Positions 17,921 through 25,661 of a DNA stretch of 64,000 nt are shown piece by piece (position 1 is the first letter of the stretch; the number at the start of each line of letters is the position of its first letter). Origin of the DNA: Sphingobium aromaticiconvertens (GTDB lineage Bacteria > Pseudomonadota > Alphaproteobacteria > Sphingomonadales > Sphingomonadaceae). The translations under genes were made by a program, and so were the position numbers. Below the pieces are notes generated by a model. That model saw only the letters and a program-made list of their open reading frames with translations. It was not told where the DNA came from and did not search any database. The DNA lies in assembly GCF_037154075.1 (NCBI RefSeq), contig NZ_JBANRJ010000001.1:1037501-1101500 (forward strand). The letters are read 5' to 3'.

Positions 17921-19068
17921 TGGAGGCCGATCCATTGCCGCCGGACCTGCCCCTTGACGGCTTGCTGGTGCTCGACATGGCGCAATTTCTGTCGGGACCG
18001 TCCGCCGCCCTGCGTCTCGCGGATCTGGGCGCGCGGGTCATCAAGGTGGAGCGACCGGGCGCGGGCGATATCTGCCGCAGCCTTTACCTGACCGATACCG
18101 ATATCGGCGGCGATTCGACCCTGTTCCACGCAATCAACCGCAACAAGGAGGGGATCGCGCTCGACTATCGGATGGAGGCCGACCGCGAAACGCTGTTCCG
18201 GCTGGCCGATCGCGCCGATGTCGTGATCCAGAATTTCCGGCCCGGCGTCGCGGACCGGCTGGGCATCGGGCCAAAGGCGCTGGGTGCGCGAAACCCCCGC
18301 CTCGTCGTCGGCACCATATCGGGCTATGGCGAGGATGGACCATGGGCCGGATGGCCGGGACAGGATCTGTTGGCGCAGGCCCTGTCGGGCGCGATGTGGC
18401 TGAGCGGCAGCGCCGACGACGGGCCGGTGCCCTTCGGCCTGTCGGTCGCCGACATGCTCGCCGGTCATCTGCTCACCGAAGGCCTATTGGCTGCGCTGGT
18501 TCGCCGGAGCATCAGGGGACAGGGCGCCCATGTCGAAACCAGCCTGCTGGAAGCGATGATCGATTTCCAGTTCGAGGTGCTGACCACCCATCTCAACGAT
18601 GGCGGACGCCTGCCCCGGCGGGCGCAGGTGCGCAACGCCCATGCCTATCTCGCCGCGCCCTATGGGGTCTATCGCACGCGCGACGGTTGGCTGGCGCTGG
18701 CGATGACGCCTTTGCCTCGATTGGAGGAGGCGTTCGCTATCCCGCTCGCGGGGGACGCCTTTCGCGACCGCGATCGGCTGCGTCAGCTCCTGGCCGATCG
18801 CATCGCGCAGGAGGATAGCGAAAGCTGGCTTGCGACGCTGCGAGCGCGCGACATCTGGTGCGCGCCGGTGCTGGACTGGCCACAACTGATGGCGGACGAA
18901 GCCTTCCGCCGGCTGGAGATGCTGCAACCCATCGGGCGGGACGGCGACACATTGATGACCACGCGCTCACCGCTGCGCTTCGACGGGCTGCGGGCGCGCA
19001 ACGGTCGCGGCGCCCCGCATGTCGATCAGCATGGCGCCGCCATCCGCCGGGAAATGGGCGAGGCCTGA
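17920..19068 (+). CDS. CaiB/BaiF (class III) CoA-transferase
   Basis: Cytoplasmic enzyme of 382 residues that would move CoA between carboxylic acids. Motifs: [70 protein letters not shown]. The catalytic Asp is near residue 178 in GLSVADMLAG. The C-terminal domain has YLAAPYGVYRTRDGWLALAM and DIWCAPVLDWPQL. It is the intact sister of the IS-split gene in the divergent operon, and it may take over that role or once formed a heteromer with it, as BbsEF does. The start ATG overlaps the preceding stop. The substrate is unknown. Confidence 0.9.
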   Translation: MEADPLPPDLPLDGLLVLDMAQFLSGPSAALRLADLGARVIKVERPGAGDICRSLYLTDTDIGGDSTLFHAINRNKEGIALDYRMEADRETLFRLADRADVVIQNFRPGVADRLGIGPKALGARNPRLVVGTISGYGEDGPWAGWPGQDLLAQALSGAMWLSGSADDGPVPFGLSVADMLAGHLLTEGLLAALVRRSIRGQGAHVETSLLEAMIDFQFEVLTTHLNDGGRLPRRAQVRNAHAYLAAPYGVYRTRDGWLALAMTPLPRLEEAFAIPLAGDAFRDRDRLRQLLADRIAQEDSESWLATLRARDIWCAPVLDWPQLMADEAFRRLEMLQPIGRDGDTLMTTRSPLRFDGLRARNGRGAPHVDQHGAAIRREMGEA

Positions 19069-19074
19069 TCGGAC

Positions 19075-20076
19075 CTAGACGGGCGCGCGCGGATCGATTA
19101 GCCCCGCGTCGCGCATCGCGGCCCACAGACTGCCAGGCACGGGTTCGGCCAGATGCGCGATGGCCGCATCCACCTCGTCCTTGCCCGCAAAGCCCGCGAC
19201 CACCGTGCCGACGACGGGGTGTCTGAGCGGGAAGTGCAGGGCCGCGCGACCCAGCGGCACGCCATGGCTGGCGCACAGAGCATCCAGTCGCTGCACTCGA
19301 TCGACGATCGCAGGCGGCGGAGCGCCATATTCATAATGGGCCTGACCGGCTTCCCCATCCCGCCCTGCGCTACGCGCCAATATGCCCGAATTATAAGGGC
19401 CGCCGATCACCACCTGAACCCCTCGTTCTACGCAGAGCGGGAACAGCCGATCCAGCGGCTCCTGCTGTAGCAGCGTGTAGCGCCCTGCCAGCAGCAGGAT
19501 GTCGATATCGGCATGGGTCAGCATCTCCTCGCACACCGCCACTTCATTGACGCCGATGCCGATCGCCCGCACCGCGCCTTCGTCGCGCAACCGCCGCATC
19601 GCGCGAAAACCGCCGTCCAGAAAGGCGCGCATCTGCGCGGGATGATCCGCGCCATGGGCGAGGCGGCCGATATCATGGGCATAGAGAATGTCGATCCGCT
19701 CGCGCTTCAGGCGCTTCAGGCTCTGCTCGTGGGATCGCATCACCGCGTCATGGCTGTAGTCAAATCGGCTTTCAAAGGGTTCGGGTGACAGAAAGCCTTG
19801 CCGCACCGCATGCAGGTCGGCTTCGGGAAAGGGGTCCAGCCGCCGTCCGACCTTGGTGGAGATGATTGCCTCGCCACGGGGGTCGAGGAGAGCCAGCGCT
19901 TCGCCGAGCCGCTTCTCGCTTAGGCCGAAGCCATAATGGGGTGCGGTGTCGAAATAGCGCAGGCCCGCCGTCCATGCCGCCGCGATTGTCGCTTGCGCCT
20001 CGTCATCCGATATGGCGCGGAAGAGGTTGCCGATCGCTGCCGCGCCGAAGCCCAATGGGCCGATGCCGGATATCAT
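19075..20076 (-). CDS. Aldo/keto reductase, probable L-fucose/aldose 1-dehydrogenase
   Basis: Cytoplasmic (beta/alpha)8 oxidoreductase of 333 residues. The catalytic tetrad can be placed: Asp and Tyr in FDTAPHYGFGLSEKRLG, Lys in IISTKVGRR, His in DILYAHDIG. It resembles D-threo-aldose/L-fucose dehydrogenases, which oxidise the sugar to its lactone. The gene overlaps a lactonase gene by ATGA, the natural next step, and shares the operon with a GH28-like enzyme. L-fucose, L-galactose or a related aldose are all possible substrates. Confidence 0.85.
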   Translation of the reverse strand: MISGIGPLGFGAAAIGNLFRAISDDEAQATIAAAWTAGLRYFDTAPHYGFGLSEKRLGEALALLDPRGEAIISTKVGRRLDPFPEADLHAVRQGFLSPEPFESRFDYSHDAVMRSHEQSLKRLKRERIDILYAHDIGRLAHGADHPAQMRAFLDGGFRAMRRLRDEGAVRAIGIGVNEVAVCEEMLTHADIDILLLAGRYTLLQQEPLDRLFPLCVERGVQVVIGGPYNSGILARSAGRDGEAGQAHYEYGAPPPAIVDRVQRLDALCASHGVPLGRAALHFPLRHPVVGTVVAGFAGKDEVDAAIAHLAEPVPGSLWAAMRDAGLIDPRAPV

Positions 20077-20936
20077 GCCATTTTCTCCGTTAGGCCGTAA
20101 AAGGCGTGGGCAGCGCCACGGAACAGGCGGGCGCGCTCCTCAATCGACAGCGGCCCGCACAGCCGGAGCGTATCGCGTACCCCATCGGCATAGCTGTCCC
20201 CCGCGTGCAGCAGGACCGGCCAGTCGCTGCCCCACATCGTCCGATCACCGAAACTGGTCAGGATATGGCGGACATAGGGGGCAAGGGCATCGGCGGACTG
20301 GTCCGGCGCCTGCTGGGTGCGCAGGCCGGACAGCTTGCACCAGATATGCGGCCAGTCGGCCAGTGCCGCCAGATCGTCGCGCCACGGGTCGATTGCGCCG
20401 TGCGCGGCGTCGGGCTTGGCGCCATGGTCGATGACGATCGGCAGGGTCGGCCAGCGGTCGGCCAGCCGGGCGATAATGGGCAGGTGGCGCGGCTCGATCA
20501 GGGCGTCAAGCCGCAGACGATGATTCACCATCGCCTGCAGAGCGGGCGCGACGGCATCGGACAATATCCAGTCCGGATCGTCGATTCCCTGTAGCATCGG
20601 ACGCAGACCGACCATCTTGTTGCGCGCTGCCAGGGCACCGATCCGGTCCGGCGCATCGGCCCGGTCCAGCCCGACCCAGCCGACGACGCCTAGAATCATG
20701 GGGTCTTTTGCGGCCAGATCCAGCATCCAGTCGGTATCGCGATCATCCGGCTGCGACTGGACCAATATCGTCCCGGCCAAGGGGAGGGGGGCCGCTGCGT
20801 CCCGCAGGTCGGCGGGCAGGAAGTCCCGGTACAGCGTCGGCCAGTCAGTATCGGGCCATTGGTGCCCCGGCGCATCGATCCGCCAGAAATGCTGGTGGGA
20901 ATCGAGAATCTGCATGTCGCTGCCGTCGTCGCTCAT
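20073..20936 (-). CDS. Amidohydrolase-family sugar lactonase (fuconolactonase-like)
   Basis: TIM-barrel metal hydrolase of 287 residues in the amidohydrolase-2 family. It has the metal motif DSHQHFWRID near the N-terminus, LPIVIDHGAKPD, WCKLSGL, and the terminal GSDWPVLLHAG. Family members hydrolyse L-fucono- or L-rhamnono-lactones to the free aldonate. ATG at 20936 overlaps the GH28-like stop (ATGA), and its own stop overlaps the aldo-keto reductase start. A dehydrogenase plus lactonase pair strongly suggests a non-phosphorylated deoxysugar route. Confidence 0.87.
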   Translation of the reverse strand: MSDDGSDMQILDSHQHFWRIDAPGHQWPDTDWPTLYRDFLPADLRDAAAPLPLAGTILVQSQPDDRDTDWMLDLAAKDPMILGVVGWVGLDRADAPDRIGALAARNKMVGLRPMLQGIDDPDWILSDAVAPALQAMVNHRLRLDALIEPRHLPIIARLADRWPTLPIVIDHGAKPDAAHGAIDPWRDDLAALADWPHIWCKLSGLRTQQAPDQSADALAPYVRHILTSFGDRTMWGSDWPVLLHAGDSYADGVRDTLRLCGPLSIEERARLFRGAAHAFYGLTEKMA

Positions 20937-22585
20937 GCGACGCGCCTTGCGTCCCGCACGACGATATCGCGGCTGTCCACCTGCGACACCATGGCAGCGG
21001 TTGGGTTGGGGGCGATGATGCCCGTAATCAGGGCGTGATCGACATGGCGCAGCGCTACGGTCGGCCGGGCATCGGGCGTCTCGACCAGAAAGCTGCAGTC
21101 GCGCAATGTCAGCTCCTTGGCGTGGCGGGCGTAGAAGCCGTGGGCAGGCAGGGTTTTCAGATAGGATATCTCCAGGCTGGTTTCGCGCCGATATTCGGGA
21201 TTGCGCGCGGCATCCTGCGCCGTCCCGCCGCCCGTCGCCACGACCGAGATGTCGGAAAAGGCGATATCCTCGACCGGCGCATCGGCAATCCCCTCCACCG
21301 CGCAGGGAAAGGCCATGCGCGCGCCCGATATGCTGATCTGGTCGAACCGGATGCGACGGATGCGGCCGACGGGCGTCCCGCGCGGTGCCCGCATCCGCGC
21401 GCCATGATGGACCGCCAGCGGATGGTTCACCGGATCGCGCAGGCTGATGCCGGAAATGCTGACATCCTCCATCGTGCCGCCATCGACGATCCCGATCAAC
21501 AGGCCACGGCTGTTGCGGCACAGGCAGTCGGTGATCTGCACATTGCGAAAGCCGCCATTAGTCTCCGTCCCCATCTTGATCCGCCCCAATGGTCCCAGAC
21601 CGTCGGGCGAGAGATAGTCGGACGGGCGGTAACTGCCATCGAGCAGCGTGCCCATGGCATAGCCGCTGGTCTTGCAGCCGGTAATCAATATGTCCTCACA
21701 CATGACGGCGCGGCCGAGCGCATAGCTGCTCTTGAGGACGATCGCATCGTCCTTTGGCGCGTTCACGACGCAGCCGGTCACGCGGACGTCGCGGCAGCAA
21801 TCGATGTCGATGCCGTCGCGGTCGGTGTCGATCACCAGACGGTCGATGGCCATGTTGGTGCAGCCATGGGCGATTATGCCGAAATGCCCGCCCTGCAGGA
21901 TGGTGAAGCCTACCAGGCGGACGTTGCGGCAGTTCATCAGGCCGATAGTCTTGTTCGCGCGCCCGATCTGCGCGGCTTCCCTGGGGTCGCGCAGCGCGAG
22001 ATCGCGGGGCGAGATGCCGACCGCTGCTGCCGATTGCCATATAGCCCGCGCATGCCAGCGATCGCCGGGGCCTTCGCGATCCAGTCCGACGCCGTGCAGC
22101 ATCCCTTCGCCCATGATCGCGATGTCGCGCGCGCCATCGGCGTAGATCAGGCTGTTGTGGACATGGGTGATGCCGAAATCCTGAAACTGTTCCTCCAGAT
22201 AATTTTCGGGCGCGTCATAGCGGGCGCCGTGGCTGTCCGGGTCCGCCGCGACGATCGTCGATCCGGCGGACAGGTACAGCGTCACATGGTCGCGCAGCCG
22301 GATGGAAAAGCAGAGATACCGACCGGGCGGTACGAAGACGATCCCGCCGCCGCGCCGGGCGGCCGCATCGATCGCGCGGTTGATGGCCGGACTGTCGATC
22401 GCCTTGCCATCGCCGCGCGCGCCATGCCGCTTCACATCCTCGATTGCGCCGCTGGACAGGCCGCTGGCGGCCAGCGCGGGCGATCCCGCCACCAGTGCCA
22501 GCCCTGCCAACGCATGGCGCCGCGACAGCATCGCCCCGTCTTCGCTCACGCTGCCTTCGTCCTGTGGATCTCGCTCTTGCGCCAT
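20933..22585 (-). CDS. GH28-like parallel beta-helix hydrolase, paralogue A
   Basis: Exported right-handed beta-helix enzyme of 550 residues, with a Tat-type signal after a short extension (LSRRHALAGLALVAG). Mature start IEDVKRHGARGDGKAIDSPA is typical of GH28/pectate-lyase-3 proteins. Candidate catalytic Asp residues are near 257 (DTDRDGIDIDCCRDV) and 279/280 (NAPKDDAIVLKSSYAL), and GRIKMGTETNGG matches the substrate-binding Arg-Lys motif. The canonical Gly-His-Gly is not obvious. Good Shine-Dalgarno (GGAGAGGATAAG). It probably removes galacturonate or rhamnose from pectin side chains. Paralogues: 36473-38167 and 55397-56995. Confidence 0.85.
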   Translation of the reverse strand: MAQERDPQDEGSVSEDGAMLSRRHALAGLALVAGSPALAASGLSSGAIEDVKRHGARGDGKAIDSPAINRAIDAAARRGGGIVFVPPGRYLCFSIRLRDHVTLYLSAGSTIVAADPDSHGARYDAPENYLEEQFQDFGITHVHNSLIYADGARDIAIMGEGMLHGVGLDREGPGDRWHARAIWQSAAAVGISPRDLALRDPREAAQIGRANKTIGLMNCRNVRLVGFTILQGGHFGIIAHGCTNMAIDRLVIDTDRDGIDIDCCRDVRVTGCVVNAPKDDAIVLKSSYALGRAVMCEDILITGCKTSGYAMGTLLDGSYRPSDYLSPDGLGPLGRIKMGTETNGGFRNVQITDCLCRNSRGLLIGIVDGGTMEDVSISGISLRDPVNHPLAVHHGARMRAPRGTPVGRIRRIRFDQISISGARMAFPCAVEGIADAPVEDIAFSDISVVATGGGTAQDAARNPEYRRETSLEISYLKTLPAHGFYARHAKELTLRDCSFLVETPDARPTVALRHVDHALITGIIAPNPTAAMVSQVDSRDIVVRDARRVA

Positions 22586-22629
22586 TCTTATCCTCTCCGC
22601 TCAATCGGCGCTTGCGACCGTTTAAAACA

Positions 22630-22645
22630 TACGACATCATACAAC
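22630..22645. promoter_or_regulatory. ATAATACATATTAT-class operator in divergent promoter
   Basis: ATACGACATCATACAA lies at 22630-22645, part of CATACGACATCATACA. It sits between the minus-strand lactonase operon and the plus-strand FAH relic/SDR/GH141 operon. It shares the ACAT core and flanking TA..TA pattern with seven other intergenic sites. Confidence 0.55.
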
Positions 22646-22695
22646 ATGAATGATGGCTGTCCATGCCGATTGATCCTGCCGAAAGGAAGTGCGGA

Positions 22696-22770
22696 ATGAA
22701 ATTATGTCGTGTGGGTGATGGCATCGAAAAGCTGGGCGAGCAGCGCCAGCGCTTCATCGCCGCGGCCTGA
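22696..22770 (+). pseudogene. 24-codon collapsed FAH-family hydrolase gene (LRA6-like) or leader peptide
   Basis: ATG at 22696 follows AAGGAAG and encodes MKLCRVGDGIEKLGEQRQ plus six residues, then stops four bases before the SDR start. The first dozen residues resemble the N-terminus of FAH-family 2,4-diketo-3-deoxy-L-fuconate/rhamnonate hydrolases (MKLxRxGxxGxEKP). The rest resembles their extreme C-terminus (GIDGLGEQRQ). Such enzymes are about 280 residues, so about 260 codons seem lost by an in-frame deletion between similar GIE/GxEK stretches. The position directly upstream of the SDR of the same pathway fits. This is inferred from memory of the family; a genuine leader peptide is the alternative. 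Confidence 0.55.
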
Positions 22771-22774
22771 GACG

Positions 22775-23515
22775 ATGGTCTTGGGACGCCTTGCGGGAAA
22801 GACCGCGCTTGTGACCGCCGCTGGTCAGGGGATTGGCCGCGCGACGGTCGAAGCCTTTCTGCGCGAAGGCGCGCGCGTCATCGCAACCGATGTACGCGAA
22901 GAGACGCTGGAGGGGTTGGCGGCGGCCGGTGCCGTGACGCGCGTGCTGGACGTTACGGACGCGTCGGCGGTCAGCGCGACCGCCGCCGATCATCCCGACC
23001 TCGACATCCTGTTCAACTGCGCGGGCTATGTCCATGCGGGTACGATATTGGACTGCGACGATCAGGCCTGGGACTTTTCCCAGGCGCTCAACGTCACCGC
23101 CCAATATCGCATGATCCGCGCCGTCCTGCCCGCGATGATCGCGCATGGTGGCGGGTCGATCATCAACATGTCGTCGGTCTGTTCCAGCATCAAGGCGGTG
23201 CCCAATCGCTTCGCCTACGGCGCGACCAAGGCGGCGGTGATCGGGCTCACCAAGTCGGTGGCGGTCGATTTCGTGACGCAGGGCATCCGGTGCAATGCGA
23301 TATGCCCCGGCACTGTCGAAACCCCTTCGCTGCTCCAACGGCTGCACGACACGGGCGATTTCGACAAGTCCTATGCTGAATTTACCGCGCGTCAGGCGAT
23401 GGGACGGTTCGGCCATGTCGAGGAACTGGCCGCGCTCGCGCTCTATCTGGCATCGGACGAATCCGCCTTTACCACAGGCACGATCAACGTGATCGATGGC
23501 GGCTGGGTCAACTGA
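22775..23515 (+). CDS. SDR dehydrogenase, 2-keto-3-deoxy-L-fuconate dehydrogenase type
   Basis: Short-chain dehydrogenase of 246 residues: TAAGQGIGRA cofactor loop, VIATDVREE (NAD preference), NCAG, and the catalytic Ser and YGATK. It also has RCNAICPGTVETPSL, diagnostic of the ketodeoxy-fuconate/rhamnonate dehydrogenase group. It is more similar to that group than the paralogue at 6781-7509 (VLDVTDASAV). The ATG at 22775 follows the 24-codon FAH relic by four bases. The expected product is 2,4-diketo-3-deoxy-aldonate, the substrate of the enzyme that seems deleted immediately upstream. Confidence 0.88.
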   Translation: MVLGRLAGKTALVTAAGQGIGRATVEAFLREGARVIATDVREETLEGLAAAGAVTRVLDVTDASAVSATAADHPDLDILFNCAGYVHAGTILDCDDQAWDFSQALNVTAQYRMIRAVLPAMIAHGGGSIINMSSVCSSIKAVPNRFAYGATKAAVIGLTKSVAVDFVTQGIRCNAICPGTVETPSLLQRLHDTGDFDKSYAEFTARQAMGRFGHVEELAALALYLASDESAFTTGTINVIDGGWVN

Positions 23516-23568
23516 CGGCGATAAGCATGCCCGGCCGATCTTGGGCAGCGGGCGAGGGAGAGGATGAT

Positions 23569-25578
23569 ATGGGGTTGGGCAGAATCATGCTGCGCGTGGT
23601 GGCGCTGGCGGGCTGGGCGTTGGCCGCGCCGACTGTCGCGCGGACGGCAGCGGCGGTCGAAGTGCATGTCGCGCCTGCCGGTGACGACGCCAATCCCGGC
23701 ACGGCCGCGCGACCGGTGCGCTCGCTCGCTCGCGCGCAGGCGCTGGTTCGCACGCGCAATGCCAGGGCGGACTTCACCGTCATATTGGCCGACGGCGCCT
23801 ATCGGCTGGAACGGCCGCTGATCTTCCGGCGCGCCGATGGTGGACGGAACGGGCATCAGGTGACGTGGCGCGCGGCGGAGGGTGCCAGCCCCATGCTGTC
23901 GGGCGGCCAGCCGGTTAGCGGCTTCAAGCTCTATGATGAGGAAAGGCGCATCTATGTCGCCGACGTGCCGCGCGGCATCGACGCTCGCCAGCTATGGGTT
24001 GACGATACGCTGGCCGAACGTCCCTGGATCGAGATCCGCGCCACCGACCTGCGCTTTGGACCTGACGGCTTCGATATCGTCAATCCCGACCTCGCCTGGC
24101 TGTCCGGCATCCGCCGTCCCGACCGGCTGGAGCTGGAAGCGACCGGCTTCTTCACCGATCGCCGGTCCCCGGTAAAGGCGATCGCGGGCAACCGCGTGAC
24201 CATGCAGCAACCGGCCTGGGACAATAATAGCTGGGGCTATGATACCGTAACCAAGCCAATATTTCCAGACGATTCACGCCTGTTTCTGGTCAATGCTCTG
24301 GAATTTATCGACCGAACCAACGACTGGCATGCGCGACCCTATCAGTGGTTCCTCGATCCGCAGGCGGGCAAGCTCTATCTGCGCATGGGACTGGACGAGG
24401 ATATCGCCCAACGCCGGGTCATGCTCCCCATGCTGGAAGCGTTGGTGTCGATCAGCGGCACGACCGACCAGCCTGTCGAGCGGCTGCGGTTTGAGGGACT
24501 GCGCTTCTCCTACACCTCATGGCTCGGCCCTTCGCGGCCCACCGGCTATGCCAATCAGCAGAGCGGGTCCTTCCTGCTGGAGACCACGCCGATACGTCCC
24601 AAGGACGCGTGGACCAGTTGCGGCTGGGGTTGCGTCGAATTTGAATCGATGCGCCAGAAATGGAACCAGATGCCCGCCGCCGTCCAGGTTTCCGCCGCGC
24701 GCGACATTCGTTTCACCGGCAACCATTTTTCGCAACTTGGACAGGTGGCGCTGGGCATCGGCAACGACGCCAATGCCCATCTGACCGGCGTGGGCCTTGC
24801 CACGCAGGATATCCGTGTGACGCGCAACCGCTTCACCGTCCTGTCGGGCGGCGCGATCATGGCGGGCGGCATCCGGGTGGAGGCGCATCACCCCGACGCA
24901 CCCGCCCTCATCAATCGCGATCTGGTGATCGAGGATAATGTCGTCGCCACCGTCAGCCAGGATTACAAGGACAATGCCGCCATCCTCACCACCTACATAT
25001 CAGGCGCGCGGATCGCGCATAACGACGTGTCGGACGCGCCCTATGACGGCATCGCTATGGGCTGGGGATGGGGCTATAACGATGCGGGCGGCAATCCCAA
25101 TTATGACGAAAAACAGCACGGCTATGTCCATAACCGGAAATATGCGACCCCCACCACGCTGCGCGACACGCTGGTGGAAGGTAACCGCATCCATGGGGTC
25201 AAGACCTGGTTCATGGACGGCGGTGCCATCTACAACCTGTCGGCCAATCCCGGCGCGGTGATCCGCGCCAATCATATCTTCGACATCAACAATCGGATCG
25301 GCATTTATCTGGATGAAGGGTCCAAGCATTTCCGGGTCGAGGGCAATGTCGTCGAAACCCAGGGCAAATGGCTGAACATCAACACGGCAGGGAAAATGTA
25401 TCGCCGCCGCATTTCGACGGACAATATCGCGACAGGCAACTGGCATATCTCCAACAGCACCGGCGGTCGCTGGCTGGAGGAGATCGGCAATGTGGCCCGC
25501 GACAACAATCTGGTGCCCGATCGCGATTGGCCCGTCCCGGCCCGGCAGGTAATCGATCAGGCGGGCGTCCGGCCCTGA
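23569..25578 (+). CDS. GH141-like right-handed beta-helix glycosidase
   Basis: Exported parallel beta-helix protein of about 669 residues. A signal peptide (LRVVALAGWALAAPTVA) is followed by VHVAPAGDDANPGTAARPV, a start typical of GH141-type helices. Helix rungs carry HNDVSDAPYDGIAMGWGWGYND and the HGVKTWFMDGGAIYNLSAN segment with conserved acids. GH141 includes an alpha-L-fucosidase acting on rhamnogalacturonan II and some xylanases. With the SDR/lactonase genes and a GH95 enzyme nearby, fucose release is a reasonable inference. Start 23569 is chosen because GAGAGGA lies just upstream; ATG 23527 would add a non-signal extension. Confidence 0.75.
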   Translation: MGLGRIMLRVVALAGWALAAPTVARTAAAVEVHVAPAGDDANPGTAARPVRSLARAQALVRTRNARADFTVILADGAYRLERPLIFRRADGGRNGHQVTWRAAEGASPMLSGGQPVSGFKLYDEERRIYVADVPRGIDARQLWVDDTLAERPWIEIRATDLRFGPDGFDIVNPDLAWLSGIRRPDRLELEATGFFTDRRSPVKAIAGNRVTMQQPAWDNNSWGYDTVTKPIFPDDSRLFLVNALEFIDRTNDWHARPYQWFLDPQAGKLYLRMGLDEDIAQRRVMLPMLEALVSISGTTDQPVERLRFEGLRFSYTSWLGPSRPTGYANQQSGSFLLETTPIRPKDAWTSCGWGCVEFESMRQKWNQMPAAVQVSAARDIRFTGNHFSQLGQVALGIGNDANAHLTGVGLATQDIRVTRNRFTVLSGGAIMAGGIRVEAHHPDAPALINRDLVIEDNVVATVSQDYKDNAAILTTYISGARIAHNDVSDAPYDGIAMGWGWGYNDAGGNPNYDEKQHGYVHNRKYATPTTLRDTLVEGNRIHGVKTWFMDGGAIYNLSANPGAVIRANHIFDINNRIGIYLDEGSKHFRVEGNVVETQGKWLNINTAGKMYRRRISTDNIATGNWHISNSTGGRWLEEIGNVARDNNLVPDRDWPVPARQVIDQAGVRP

Positions 25579-25595
25579 CGGCCTGACCCGCCCCA

Positions 25596-25632
25596 GAAAA
25601 ATGACGCCGCCCGCTTCATGGAAGGGGCGGCG
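25596..25632 (-). terminator. Rho-independent terminator after TonB receptor 2
   Basis: GCCGCCCGCTT and AAGGGGCGGC (25606-25630) form a GC-rich hairpin. Read on the minus strand it is followed by GTCATTTTT. It lies between the convergent GH141-like gene and the receptor. Confidence 0.7.
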
Positions 25633-25661
25633 CCAGGCCAGGCTCCGGGGGAGGGAGACGG

